From positions 42,708-106,707 of the forward strand of contig JAQSXC010000003.1 of assembly GCA_029266335.1 (NCBI GenBank): a stretch of DNA of 64,000 nt, read 5' to 3'. The position numbers were made by a program, and so were the translations under genes. Positions 27,804 through 36,395 of the stretch are shown one piece after another. The notes under the pieces were generated by a model. It ran no database searches and had not been told where the DNA came from. It saw only the letters and a list, made by a program, of their open reading frames with translations. The DNA is from Eubacterium sp. Its GTDB lineage: Bacteria; Bacillota; Clostridia; Acetivibrionales; DSM-1351. How positions within the stretch are numbered: the first letter of the stretch is position 1; each line of letters starts with the position of its first letter.

Positions 27804-27833
27804 TGGGGGAATAACATTTCTGCCATTCCCCCA
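27804..27833 (-). other. Strong stem-loop between binding-protein and ATPase genes
   Basis: TGGGGGAAT and ATTCCCCCA form a 9-bp perfect stem with a 12-base loop, 20 bases past the binding-protein stop on the - strand. There is no clean T run on that strand. In ABC sugar operons, such hairpins typically stabilise the binding-protein message or partly terminate it, raising its level over the membrane subunits. Confidence 0.6.
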
Positions 27834-27853
27834 TATTGCATTTGAGTGTTTTA

Positions 27854-28918
27854 TTATTTAGCGTAAACGTCTTCTTTTTTGAGGTAGCCGCTATCAATGA
27901 GAATCTTGTCTATGTTTGTTTTATCAACAACTTCAGCTGCCAACAGAAGTGAAGGAACATCCATCTTTTCATTGTTAACCTTTTGGTCAGCTCCGGGATC
28001 TTCTCCCTTAGCCATCTTTATTGCTGCTTCAACAGCTGCTTCACCAAGTTTTCTGGTATCTTTGAATACTGTCATACCCTGTGTACCTTCAACTATTCTC
28101 TTTGCAGCAGCAAGTTCCGAATCCTGACCGGTTATTGGCACTTTTCCTGCAAGACCCTGGGCTGCTAATGCCTGGATACATCCGCCGGCTGTACCGTCGT
28201 TAGGAGCAAGAACACCCTGAACGTTATTGTTGTTTGCTGTTAAGGCATTTTCCATTAATTTGAGAGCGTTGTCAGGCTTCCAGTCTACTACAGCCTGTTC
28301 CATAACAACTTTATAATCACCACTGTCTATCTTAGGTTGCAGATATTTGGCAGCACCCTGTTTGAAAAGGGTAGCATTGTTATCTGTAGGAGCACCGGCC
28401 AGCCAAACGATATTACCTTTAGGTAAATTGTCAGTTAACCATTTTCCCTGAAGTTCTCCAACCTTTACGTTGTCGAAGGACAAATAAACATCAACATCAG
28501 TACCCATTACAAGTCTATCGTAGGAAATAACCTTTATACCTGCCTTATGAGCCTTGTCAACTGTTGAAGCAGCAGCTTTGGCATCATGTGGAGCAAGAAT
28601 CAGAACATCTATTCCCTGGGAAATCAGATTTTCAACCTGTGAATCCTGCTTGGCAGCGTCCATATTGGCTACCTGTACAGCAATATCCACGCCAGCCTTT
28701 TTGGCAGCCTCTTCCATAGTAGCCTTGTCTTTAACCCATCTTTCTTCCTGTTGTGTAGGAAGTGACAGACCAATCTTGATTTTCTTGTCAGCTGCCTGAG
28801 AAGATGAAGCTGTTGAACTTCCACTTGCTGCTGAATTGCTGGAACCGCAGCCTGCGAACAGCGAGATTGACATAATACCTGCTAAAGCCATAGCAGCTAT
28901 ACGTACTGATTTTTTCAT
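27854..28918 (-). CDS. Sugar-binding lipoprotein, XylF-like
   Basis: Extracytoplasmic binding protein of the CUT2 importer, 354 residues. Signal peptide and lipobox: LFAGC with lipidation at Cys24. The mature part has the periplasmic-binding-protein fold with IGLSLPTQQEERWVKDK, ISYDRLVMGTDVDVYLSFDNVKVGE and GVLAPNDGTAGGCIQALAAQGL, all characteristic of D-xylose/multiple-sugar binding proteins (XylF/ChvE). GGGAGGATTG precedes the ATG at 28918; a TTG at 28924 is unlikely. A second, paralogous binding protein lies at 29923-30993. Confidence 0.93.
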   Translation of the reverse strand: MKKSVRIAAMALAGIMSISLFAGCGSSNSAASGSSTASSSQAADKKIKIGLSLPTQQEERWVKDKATMEEAAKKAGVDIAVQVANMDAAKQDSQVENLISQGIDVLILAPHDAKAAASTVDKAHKAGIKVISYDRLVMGTDVDVYLSFDNVKVGELQGKWLTDNLPKGNIVWLAGAPTDNNATLFKQGAAKYLQPKIDSGDYKVVMEQAVVDWKPDNALKLMENALTANNNNVQGVLAPNDGTAGGCIQALAAQGLAGKVPITGQDSELAAAKRIVEGTQGMTVFKDTRKLGEAAVEAAIKMAKGEDPGADQKVNNEKMDVPSLLLAAEVVDKTNIDKILIDSGYLKKEDVYAK

Positions 28919-28948
28919 ATACAATCCTCCCGAAATGTAATTTTTATT

Positions 28949-28976
28949 GGAACATTTATTTCACAACAAATGTTCC
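28949..28976. promoter_or_regulatory. Inverted repeat upstream of the XylF-like gene
   Basis: GGAACATTT and AAATGTTCC are perfect 9-bp arms 10 bases apart, located 31-58 bp upstream of the start codon. TGTACATTAAC (28978-28988), next to it, resembles the unit of the tandem repeat at 31031-31058. Candidate operator or leader hairpin. Nothing else recognisable lies in 28977-29143. Confidence 0.45.
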
Positions 28977-29143
28977 TTGTACATTAACAGGATATATCAG
29001 AGCCGGCTTAAAGTCGCTAGATAGAATTACAAAGGTCTTACCATAATTGTTGAGGTTGAATTTATGACTAAAAAGATTAGCATTATTTTAAGATTAAAAA
29101 AAGTAAGAAGGGTAGGGATGAAATATTTCCGGGTTTAGTCAGG

Positions 29144-29764
29144 CTAAAAACCTAAAATTTCTCCTATAAGAATTACAGTTATCCTTTTTATTGCCGAGTA
29201 ACTGGTTATTACCAGCTGGCTGCAAGCAGTTTCTGCCGCTTTGGAAACTTCATCAAAGGAGGAATAATCCTTCTTGAAAATAAGCAGAGTTTTCAGTGCA
29301 GCCTCATTTTTTGCACGCTTTATGGCAGAATCCAGGTCGGATTCAACTTTATTTATTCCGGCTATTACTATTACATTTTTAGGACCGAAAATCAAAGAGC
29401 CAGTTCTGTTGCCATATCCATCCATATTTACAAGCTCTCCGGCCATAGTTATGGCATTTGAACTCATTAAATAGTAATCTGCACTTAATGCATCATGTGC
29501 AACTTTATCTTTGGCCAGGGTTCCCTGGGCATCATCAGGGTCAAGAAAATTATAACCGCCCTTTTTTAAGGCCGGCTTTATGCCAATTTCATGTAGAGTT
29601 GAAGATCCGCCGCAAGATACCAGACTCTCTTTGGGTATCATATCGAGAACTTTTTTAACTGCAGCATCCCTGGTTTCGAAATAGAAGCCTTCCATATTGC
29701 GCTTTTTAAATTCGTCTACCAGCTTTTGGCCTAAAAGGGCATTATAGCATTCTTTTGGGTTCAT
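29144..29764 (-). CDS. LUD-domain (LutC/YkgG-like) lactate utilisation family protein
   Basis: Protein of 206 residues with the LUD (DUF162) fold: MNPKECYNALLGQKLVDEFKKRNMEGFYF-type N terminus, VSCGGSSTLHEIG, LDPDDAQGTLAKDKVAHDALSADYYLMSSNAIT, GNRTGSLIFGPKNVIVIAGINKV. These match stand-alone LUD proteins common in Clostridia, where no LutAB partners are present. CCGGAGGATTACC sets the start at 29764. It sits between two sugar-binding protein genes, but a link to sugar uptake is not evident; the true substrate is unknown. Confidence 0.85.
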   Translation of the reverse strand: MNPKECYNALLGQKLVDEFKKRNMEGFYFETRDAAVKKVLDMIPKESLVSCGGSSTLHEIGIKPALKKGGYNFLDPDDAQGTLAKDKVAHDALSADYYLMSSNAITMAGELVNMDGYGNRTGSLIFGPKNVIVIAGINKVESDLDSAIKRAKNEAALKTLLIFKKDYSSFDEVSKAAETACSQLVITSYSAIKRITVILIGEILGF

Positions 29765-29922
29765 GGTAATCCTCCGGTAACTTTTATAAAAATAATATAA
29801 TACTACCGCCAAAAAAGGTCTTAAGATTATATTTTACATATTCTATCAGCAAACCCCAGAAAGAAAAAGTCTGTTTTTTAGCCGGTAAAAGCGGTATAAT
29901 AGAATTATGGAGGATGTTTCAG

Positions 29923-30993
29923 CTACTTAACCGGCCACTGGTTTTTCGGTACATTCAAATAGACGTCCTCAAGTCTGTGAAACCCGTCATTTATTACTGT
30001 ATCAACCAGAGTATCCTTTGTTACCACAATAGGATCTACCTTGGCATAGGGAATGTCATTTTCACCATCACTGATATACGTATTGCACGCATAATAGTTG
30101 TTTTTTAGCAAGCCAAGTGCCACATCAACTGCTTTTTCAGCCAGTTGGTCTATTGGCTTGTAAATGGTCATCAACTGTGTGCCTTCAGCAACACGCTGAC
30201 AGCCTGATATATCTGCATCATGGCCGGCCACCAGCACTTTGCCTGCCATACGCTGTTCGGACAGTGCCTCTATGGCGGCACCGGCAAGACTGTCATTGGC
30301 TGCAAGAATAGCATCAACGGTTTTGCCGCTTTGCAGAGCTTTTTCGACACATTTGAAGGAATCTTCCGGTCTCCAGTCATTTGCCCATATTTCATCAACA
30401 ATATTTACCGATTTATCATAAAGATATTTGTTAAGTATATTTTTATAGCCTTTGTTATACATATAGCTGTTGTAATCTGTTTTTGCACCGTTAATTATAA
30501 TATAATTACCTTTCGGAACCGTTGACACCATTAGCGAGGCCATGTACTCTCCAACCTTGGTATTGTCAAAGGAAACATAGAAATCCGCATTGGCGTTCAT
30601 AATAAGCCTGTCATAGCATATAACCTTAATGCCTTTCTTTTTTGCAAGATCCACAGCCTCTGCAGCCTTTTCAGCATCCTGGGGCACAATAAGCAGGATA
30701 TCTATGTTCTGATCCAGCATGTACTTGACCTGTTTGATTTGATCTTCCGCATTGTTATTTGAATTCTGTACAATGACATCGGCTCCTTTAGCCTTTGCTT
30801 TGGCAACAAGAATATCCATATCCCTTTGCCACCGCTCTTCCTGTAAAGTCGCCATAGAAAAGCCTATAGTGATTTTACCGTTTTTATCGGCGGGTACATT
30901 CTGTTGGGATGTTGAAGCACAGCCTGCCGGAAAAATCATTGCAGCAAGCACCGCCAAACCCAGCAGAAAATACCTGAATCTCTTTAAACTCAT
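29923..30993 (-). CDS. Second XylF-like sugar-binding lipoprotein
   Basis: Binding protein of 356 residues with a lipoprotein signal peptide (FPAGC, Cys25). It is clearly homologous to the 27854-28918 protein: IGFSMATLQEERWQRDM, ICYDRLIMNANADFYVSFDNTKVGEY, ILAANDSLAGAAIEAL and VAEGTQLMT align with it. It has no permease of its own, so it may offer the neighbouring transporter a second specificity or act as a sensor for the adjacent two-component system. It stands immediately downstream of the response regulator gene, with a tandem repeat in the intervening 127 bp. Confidence 0.9.
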   Translation of the reverse strand: MSLKRFRYFLLGLAVLAAMIFPAGCASTSQQNVPADKNGKITIGFSMATLQEERWQRDMDILVAKAKAKGADVIVQNSNNNAEDQIKQVKYMLDQNIDILLIVPQDAEKAAEAVDLAKKKGIKVICYDRLIMNANADFYVSFDNTKVGEYMASLMVSTVPKGNYIIINGAKTDYNSYMYNKGYKNILNKYLYDKSVNIVDEIWANDWRPEDSFKCVEKALQSGKTVDAILAANDSLAGAAIEALSEQRMAGKVLVAGHDADISGCQRVAEGTQLMTIYKPIDQLAEKAVDVALGLLKNNYYACNTYISDGENDIPYAKVDPIVVTKDTLVDTVINDGFHRLEDVYLNVPKNQWPVK

Positions 30994-31030
30994 CTAAACA
31001 CCATCACCCTTTCACAGAATTTCATAAAGT

Positions 31031-31058
31031 TTAGTTAAAGTACATTAGTTAAAGTACA
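31031..31058. promoter_or_regulatory. Tandem 14-bp direct repeat, candidate response-regulator site
   Basis: TTAGTTAAAGTACA occurs twice, head to tail and without mismatch (31031-31044 and 31045-31058), 38-65 bp upstream of the second binding-protein gene. AraC-type regulators usually bind direct repeats near the -35 region, and a YesN-type regulator is encoded next door; binding is an inference. Confidence 0.55.
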
Positions 31059-31120
31059 CGCACACCGGTATAATGCGATAAAGGTGTGTACTATATGCAC
31101 GGACAGGGAGAACAAAAGTG

Positions 31121-32740
31121 CTAAACACCATCCTTGCTCGAGAATAAAACACTGTCCCGGTATTCGGTCGGTGTTATGCCAACAGCCTTTTTAAATATTC
31201 TGCTAAAGTAATTTGGATCACCATATCCAATTTCATAGCATATTTCCTTAACACTCATCAGGCTGCTTTTCATAATTTCCTTTGCCGTATTTATCCGAAG
31301 AGTGGTGAGGTAATCAATGAAGTTTTCACCCATTTCATCTTTAAAGAGCTTGCTGAAATAATGAGGACTAAGATTGACTTCCCTGGAAACGTCTTCAAGT
31401 GTTATTTCTTTTCTGTAATTCTCTTTAATGAAATCAACCGCTTTGGCAATCAGTGAATTTGTCTTTTTTTCTCTGGCCTCCGATATACTCTTTGTCACAA
31501 ATTCAATCCTCTGGAGGCACCAGTATTTCAATTCTGAAACAGTATCCAGGGTCTGCAGCTCAGAGATGAAATCAATACAGTCCAGATTCTGTGTAACACT
31601 ATAATCGTTGGCCAGCCTGGAAATTAGGATCATAAGCTCAATAAGCTTGGCCCTTATTTTATTAACAGATCCATAGTATTCTATTTGCAGCCATTCAAAT
31701 ATATGACTAAACGCCTGTACAGAAGCATCCCTTTCACCAAGAGCAGCTTTTTCCAGCAAAAGTTTTTCCCTGGATACAGGGTATTTCTCAACAGGCAGCT
31801 CCTTTTCTATAGGTATATCTGCAATGTGAAGGATGCCTTTTCCATTCATAAAGCGTATAGCTCTCAGTGATTCCTCGTAGGACATATAAATACTGTCAAA
31901 ACTGCTATAGGAGCGTCCTATTCCAATGTAAAAATCTGCATCAATTTTCATAGATAACTGATGATAGATATATTCTGCTATGTTAACTGCTTCCAGTCTT
32001 CTGGAATACTCATCGGTTCCTGTATTTACAGGGATATATACAATTATTCTGTTTAGTATTGCAGGGCCTACAAAGCATCTGCATCTGCTTTTTAGAATAT
32101 CTCTCAGGTAGGGATAGAAAGATTGACTCTTGATGCTGAGACCTATTCTGTTGACCATATGACCGCAGTCATTGGTCTGAGCGAACTCAATAGTCATAAT
32201 GTATCCGCCGTCTTCTTCAATTTCAAAGATATTCCGGTAGTTTTCCAATTCTGTGGTATTATCCTCTAAAAACAGCATTGAATAAATAAAGCCGTTTTCC
32301 AGAACAGGAAGTATATTTTCAAGCTTTTCCTTGAGATCAAGCTCTTTCTTGCGTTTGGTACGTTCTTTTTCAACATCGTCCATGCTTTTCTGAAGGGTTG
32401 AAATTATTTTATCTCTATTTACAGGTTTCAATAAATACTCCGATACCCCCAGCTTTAACGCATCCTTTGCAAAATCAAACTGGTCAAAAGCCGTAAGTAT
32501 TATAAATATGCATTCACGAAGCCCGTGGCGCAATTCCCGGATAGCTTCAATACCGTTGATTCCGGGCATATTTATATCCATAAAGATGATATCGGGAATA
32601 AATCTCTCAGCCTTTTCTATAGCCTCACGTCCCGAACGGGCAGATTCAATGGAAAACACATTGGGAAAGCTTTTATTAACTATAAATGTAAGTGAATCTA
32701 TTACAATCTGTTCATCATCAGCAATAAGCAATCTATACAT
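31121..32740 (-). CDS. YesN-like response regulator, AraC-type DNA-binding
   Basis: Response regulator of 539 residues. The receiver domain begins YRLLIADDEQIVIDSL and has the phosphorylation site in IIFMDINMPG (Asp55) and the Lys in YLLKPVNRDK. A long middle region (about 130-420) of the kind found in YesN proteins follows, and then the AraC helix-turn-helix pair (ITLEDVSREVNLSPHYFSKLFKDEMGENFIDYL, ICYEIGYGDPNYFSRIFKKAVGITPTEYR). AAGGAG is eight bases before the ATG at 32740; another ATG at 32746 is too close. It overlaps the kinase gene by eight bases. Expected to activate the nearby sugar transporter genes. Confidence 0.92.
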   Translation of the reverse strand: MYRLLIADDEQIVIDSLTFIVNKSFPNVFSIESARSGREAIEKAERFIPDIIFMDINMPGINGIEAIRELRHGLRECIFIILTAFDQFDFAKDALKLGVSEYLLKPVNRDKIISTLQKSMDDVEKERTKRKKELDLKEKLENILPVLENGFIYSMLFLEDNTTELENYRNIFEIEEDGGYIMTIEFAQTNDCGHMVNRIGLSIKSQSFYPYLRDILKSRCRCFVGPAILNRIIVYIPVNTGTDEYSRRLEAVNIAEYIYHQLSMKIDADFYIGIGRSYSSFDSIYMSYEESLRAIRFMNGKGILHIADIPIEKELPVEKYPVSREKLLLEKAALGERDASVQAFSHIFEWLQIEYYGSVNKIRAKLIELMILISRLANDYSVTQNLDCIDFISELQTLDTVSELKYWCLQRIEFVTKSISEAREKKTNSLIAKAVDFIKENYRKEITLEDVSREVNLSPHYFSKLFKDEMGENFIDYLTTLRINTAKEIMKSSLMSVKEICYEIGYGDPNYFSRIFKKAVGITPTEYRDSVLFSSKDGV

Positions 32741-34268
32741 ATGCATTCTCCTTTACCTGTACAGGAATTTTCAAACTCACCGAAGTGCCTTTGCCGGGTT
32801 CACTGACGATGGTGACAATATCCTCCTGTCCGTAAAACAAATTCAGCCTGCTAATAACATTTCCCATACCGATACCGGTGGTATGTCCTTTTTTACTGTC
32901 CAATGCATTGGTTTCTTCAGAAGAAATATTCTCAGCTTTACCCAATAACTGCTGAACTTTCTTCTGCTCCATCCCTTTGCCATTGTCGGAGACTATAATT
33001 TCTATACAGGTATCAAAGCTTTTAACCGACAGGGTAATGGTTCCGCCCGATTCCATATTTCCGATCCCATGGATAAATGCATTTTCAACAATGGGCTGAA
33101 GGATCATACAAGGCATTTCAATTTCCAGGTTATGGGCCTGTATATCCTGAATAAATTCTATTCTATCTGTAAACCTTGTTTTAAGTATAAAAATATAAGT
33201 TTCAATGTTGTCAATCTCTTCTCTGAGAGAAACAGCTCTGTCAAGTTTCTTCAGATTGTATCTGAAGAGATTTGCTACATTCTCAATAAAATAACAGGTC
33301 TTGTCGGCACCTTCCATCATTGCAATCTGAGCACCTGTATTCAAGGTGTTGAAGATGAAGTGAGGATTGATCTGAGACTGCAGTGCCTGAAGTTCGGCTT
33401 CCTTCAAATGGGTTTTCATAATCAGATTCTGAAGCTCCTGTTCTTTCAGCTTGTTCTGCAATAATGCCCTTTCCTGAAGAGCATCTATGTGGTCTTTGAT
33501 GCTGCTGGCCATCTTGTTAAAAGCACTGGCCATAACACTTATTTCATCTTCAGTATCAAAATCCACCCGGGGGACATCAAAGTTTCCTCTGGATATTTCA
33601 TCAGCTGCCTGGGAGAGTTTTATTATAGGCTTTGTAGTTTTATAGGTTATCAATATTATAAATACGAGATTAAAAAGAATTACTCCAAAGATTACTGCAA
33701 TATTGATCATCTGTACCAGATCGATTCTTTTTGCCACTACATGGTATTTTTGAGTATTCTCCTTCAGAAGTTCATTGTTCAGCTTGCTGATGTATAGATC
33801 GATATATCCGTATATTCTGTATGCATCATTGTAGTAGGAGGTGTAACGGTTAATATCACGGGCACGTTTGGCCTGAACAGAATTGTCAGCACTGTCCAGA
33901 TAATTGTTTATCATATTGGATATATCTCTGAGAAGCAGGCCGTTTGAACTGTAATCTGCTTCATCGGTAATTTTCTGGGATAGCTGCTGCAGCTTGTTTT
34001 TTGAACCGATTAACCCCCTGAAATTATCAGAATGTCCTGTATCCAAATAACTTTCCAGGTATTGCTGTACATCGGTAACAGTGTCCTGGAGTTCGTTAAG
34101 GGATATATTGCTGATAAAAAGAGAATCCATCTGATTCATTAAAACTCTGGCATTATAATAGGTGTAAAGACTGGTAGCTGCCATTAGCAAGGTAGTTATC
34201 ATAAAATAAAGAATCAGTTTTTTCCGTATTCTATTTTTTTTTAGAAATCTACTGACAAATTTTATCAT
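32733..34268 (-). CDS. YesM-like sensor histidine kinase
   Basis: Membrane histidine kinase of 511 residues: helix near 15-37, extracytoplasmic helical domain (about 38-190), second helix (MINIAVIFGVILFNLVFIILITY), HAMP domain (AADEISRGNFDVPRVDFDTEDEI), then the LytS/YesM-type His box LQSQINPHFIFNTLNTGAQ and an ATPase domain with QPIVENAFIHGIG (N box), DNGKGM and GIGMGNVISRL. It pairs with the YesN-like regulator, which it overlaps. The gene just upstream encodes a membrane-anchored binding protein that probably presents the sugar to this kinase, giving a three-component sensor. Confidence 0.93.
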   Translation of the reverse strand: MIKFVSRFLKKNRIRKKLILYFMITTLLMAATSLYTYYNARVLMNQMDSLFISNISLNELQDTVTDVQQYLESYLDTGHSDNFRGLIGSKNKLQQLSQKITDEADYSSNGLLLRDISNMINNYLDSADNSVQAKRARDINRYTSYYNDAYRIYGYIDLYISKLNNELLKENTQKYHVVAKRIDLVQMINIAVIFGVILFNLVFIILITYKTTKPIIKLSQAADEISRGNFDVPRVDFDTEDEISVMASAFNKMASSIKDHIDALQERALLQNKLKEQELQNLIMKTHLKEAELQALQSQINPHFIFNTLNTGAQIAMMEGADKTCYFIENVANLFRYNLKKLDRAVSLREEIDNIETYIFILKTRFTDRIEFIQDIQAHNLEIEMPCMILQPIVENAFIHGIGNMESGGTITLSVKSFDTCIEIIVSDNGKGMEQKKVQQLLGKAENISSEETNALDSKKGHTTGIGMGNVISRLNLFYGQEDIVTIVSEPGKGTSVSLKIPVQVKENAYV

Positions 34269-34291
34269 ATATTTATCCTTAATAAAATACT

Positions 34292-34352
34292 GTTAGGAAA
34301 AGTTTAATAATAAGCACCGGAAAGAGGGAGGTTATTACTAACTTTTCTTAAG
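34292..34352. repeat. Palindromic dispersed repeat, copy G
   Basis: A 61-bp element with ends GTTAGGAAAAGTTTAATAATAA and (complement) CTTAAGAAAAGTTAGTAATAA. The right end stops one base from the stop codon of the 34354-35373 gene, and the whole element lies between the binding-protein and kinase genes. Confidence 0.7.
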
Positions 34353-34353
34353 A

Positions 34354-35373
34354 TTATTTACTTGTATCTTCGGTAGGAAGAGTTCCGACATTGGCTTTTG
34401 TAACGGGATATACTTCTGTACCCACGTAAGCTGAAGTCCTTTTTGTTGTTTTCAATTCAACCAGAGCCCGTATGGCCTTGTAACCCATGTCCTGCGGGTT
34501 GCTGACAACACTGCCGTATATTACGTTCTTTTCTATATATCTGAGAATTTCCGGGTAACTCCCGTAACCTACAACCTTTATCTGACCAACCTTGTTCAAA
34601 TCAACCAGAATTTGTGTGACTCCCAGCGTATCTCTTGGATTTGTGCAAAAGATTGCGTTTATCTGCGGATTGTTTGTTATCAGCTCCTTTGCAATTTCAC
34701 CGGCGCTGAAAATTCCCATACCGGAAATACGGATAGCTTCTACATCCACCTTACCCTTATAGGATTTGACTGCGTCCTTGAAGCCGGTAACACGTAAGTT
34801 TTGTGATACATCACCTGCTTCAGGACTGTAACCGTTTAAAATAATTGCAACCTTTGCATCTCCGCTTGTAGCATCAGCAACCATTTTACCGCCTACAGTA
34901 CCTACCTCGTAATTGTTGTTTCCAATATAAGCAAGCCGGCCGCTGTTTTTAGCATCACTTTCCACAGTTACAACAGGAATACTGTTTTTTACAGCATTGT
35001 TTATAACAGGTGTAAACATGGGTTCGTCCGGAATATGGGTTGCAATACCGTCAACATTTGAAGCAATGGCAATATTAAGATACTGAAGCTCCTCCTCGGG
35101 ATTTGTAAATCTGGGGCTGTTAAATTCAACGGCAACATTAAAATCTTTTGCAGCCTGGAAAGCACCTTTTTTTACATCATTCCAGAAGGGATCATATGAA
35201 CTTGGAGCAATGACGGCAAAATGATAATCCGGTTTATCGACACTCTGTGCAAACTTGTCATCAATTGGAGCCGTATCATCCTTAAAGGGATCTAAAAGTA
35301 CCGTTGCTGTAAATAATGCAAGGACGAAGAACGTGGAAATAAAAAAGATAACAAACTTTTTCTTTTTGTTCAT
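34354..35373 (-). CDS. Membrane-anchored sugar-binding protein of a three-component sensor
   Basis: Type 1 periplasmic-binding-fold protein of 339 residues (RbsB-like): DYHFAVIAPSSYDPFWNDVKKGAFQAA, ATHIPDEPMFTPVINNAVKNSIPVVTVESDA, YIGNNNYEVGTVGGKMV, IFCTNPRDTLGVTQIL. The N terminus (KKKKFVIFFISTFFVLALFTATVLL) is a membrane anchor without a lipobox cysteine, unlike the two lipoproteins downstream. Immediately upstream of a YesM/YesN pair, it is best read as the extracytoplasmic sugar detector that signals to the kinase rather than as a transporter component. Confidence 0.88.
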   Translation of the reverse strand: MNKKKKFVIFFISTFFVLALFTATVLLDPFKDDTAPIDDKFAQSVDKPDYHFAVIAPSSYDPFWNDVKKGAFQAAKDFNVAVEFNSPRFTNPEEELQYLNIAIASNVDGIATHIPDEPMFTPVINNAVKNSIPVVTVESDAKNSGRLAYIGNNNYEVGTVGGKMVADATSGDAKVAIILNGYSPEAGDVSQNLRVTGFKDAVKSYKGKVDVEAIRISGMGIFSAGEIAKELITNNPQINAIFCTNPRDTLGVTQILVDLNKVGQIKVVGYGSYPEILRYIEKNVIYGSVVSNPQDMGYKAIRALVELKTTKRTSAYVGTEVYPVTKANVGTLPTEDTSK

Positions 35374-35579
35374 TATTTAACACCTGTCTGTATATAGAAG
35401 TAAATTTGTTTTCTGAATTACAGGGTTTTACGTTTATAGATTATCAAATAAATACAAATAATACAACTCAAATTAGTTCTATATTGTTCAAAATGACCAA
35501 ATACAACTTTGGTAAATAAGTAATTATCATGTGGAAAAAGAGGGTTATTTTCAATTTATAGAAATCCTTTTGCAAAATA

Positions 35580-35632
35580 AAAAAGCAGCTACTGTCCCAA
35601 AAGTATCAAGGAGCGGAGTTAGCTGCTTTTTA
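35580..35632. terminator. Terminator hairpin between the HD-GYP gene and the sugar locus
   Basis: AAAAGCAGCTA pairs with TAGCTGCTTTT across a 28-base loop; T and A runs flank both sides, so it can act in either direction. On the - strand it starts at the stop codon of the HD-GYP gene. Confidence 0.65.
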
Positions 35633-36280
35633 TAGCTGAATTGAATTGATAAGGATTTCTGCATTATTTTCCTGTGGATCATTAGCAATATACCATTTAT
35701 TACATATGTAATTTACTGCCTTTATAACAGCCGGATCAAATTGAATACCGCTGTTTTGTAATAATTCCGTTTTACATTCCGGCCAGGTCAGAGCTTTCCT
35801 GTAGGGTCTGTTGTAGGTCATGGCATCTATTGAGTCGGCAACGGCGATTATTCTTGACCCCAAAGGTATTTCGGTTTGTTTAAGTCCTCCGGGATATCCG
35901 CCGCCATCCCAGCGTTCATGGTGATGAAGGACAATTTTCGAGATTTCTTTTAATTGCTTTGATTTATTCAGAATATTGAAGCCGATTTCAGGGTGCTTTT
36001 TGATTTCAGCCCACTCTTCAGGAAGTAATTTTCCGTTTTTATTAAGTACTTGTTCGGATATTCCTATTTTCCCTATATCATGGAGATGGGCTGCGAGGTG
36101 GATGGTTTCCAGCTGGGAGCCTTTTATACCCATGTACTTTGCTATATCAAAGGCCATATCGGCTACACGGTTTGAATGTCCGCTGGTATAGGCATCCTTT
36201 GCCTCCATTGCCGAAGTTAGACATTCAATCACATCATGGAGCTTACTTCTGTCAAAAAACCGCTTTATTATATGTACCAA
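35630..36280 (-). CDS. HD-GYP domain protein, putative cyclic-di-GMP phosphodiesterase
   Basis: Protein of 216 residues made almost wholly of an HD-GYP domain: KDAYTSGHSNRVADMAFDIA, the metal-binding HDIGKIGI (HD), KKHPEIGFNIL, HHHERWDGGGYPGGL (the GYP loop is GGGYPGG) and ILAVADSIDAM-like IIAVADSIDAMTYNRPYRKALT. All residues expected for an active c-di-GMP hydrolase appear present. There is no receiver or membrane domain, so the input signal is unclear. The start is a TTG at 36280 with AGGAGA eight bases upstream. A repeat element separates it from DUF3793. Confidence 0.88.
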   Translation of the reverse strand: MVHIIKRFFDRSKLHDVIECLTSAMEAKDAYTSGHSNRVADMAFDIAKYMGIKGSQLETIHLAAHLHDIGKIGISEQVLNKNGKLLPEEWAEIKKHPEIGFNILNKSKQLKEISKIVLHHHERWDGGGYPGGLKQTEIPLGSRIIAVADSIDAMTYNRPYRKALTWPECKTELLQNSGIQFDPAVIKAVNYICNKWYIANDPQENNAEILINSIQL

Positions 36281-36319
36281 TTAAGTGTTCTCCTTCTGGT
36301 AACTTTGCAGAAACTGTGA

Positions 36320-36395
36320 TAAGAAACAGTTAAATAATAATTTTTGAAAACTATCTCCCTTGAAAATCGGGTTTTATCATTTAACTTTTCTTAAG
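36320..36395. repeat. Palindromic dispersed repeat, copy F
   Basis: A 76-bp element with ends TAAGAAACAGTTAAATAATAA and (complement) CTTAAGAAAAGTTAAATGATAA. The interior is the complement of copy A (AAAACCCGATTTTCAAGGGA and onward through GATAGTTTTC). The CTTAAG end supplies the TAA stop codon of the DUF3793 gene. Confidence 0.8.

Noticed and set aside
30996..31120. Rho-independent terminator after the response regulator gene
   Set aside because: CACACC/GGTGTG pairing exists, but the stem is interrupted and no T run follows on the - strand.
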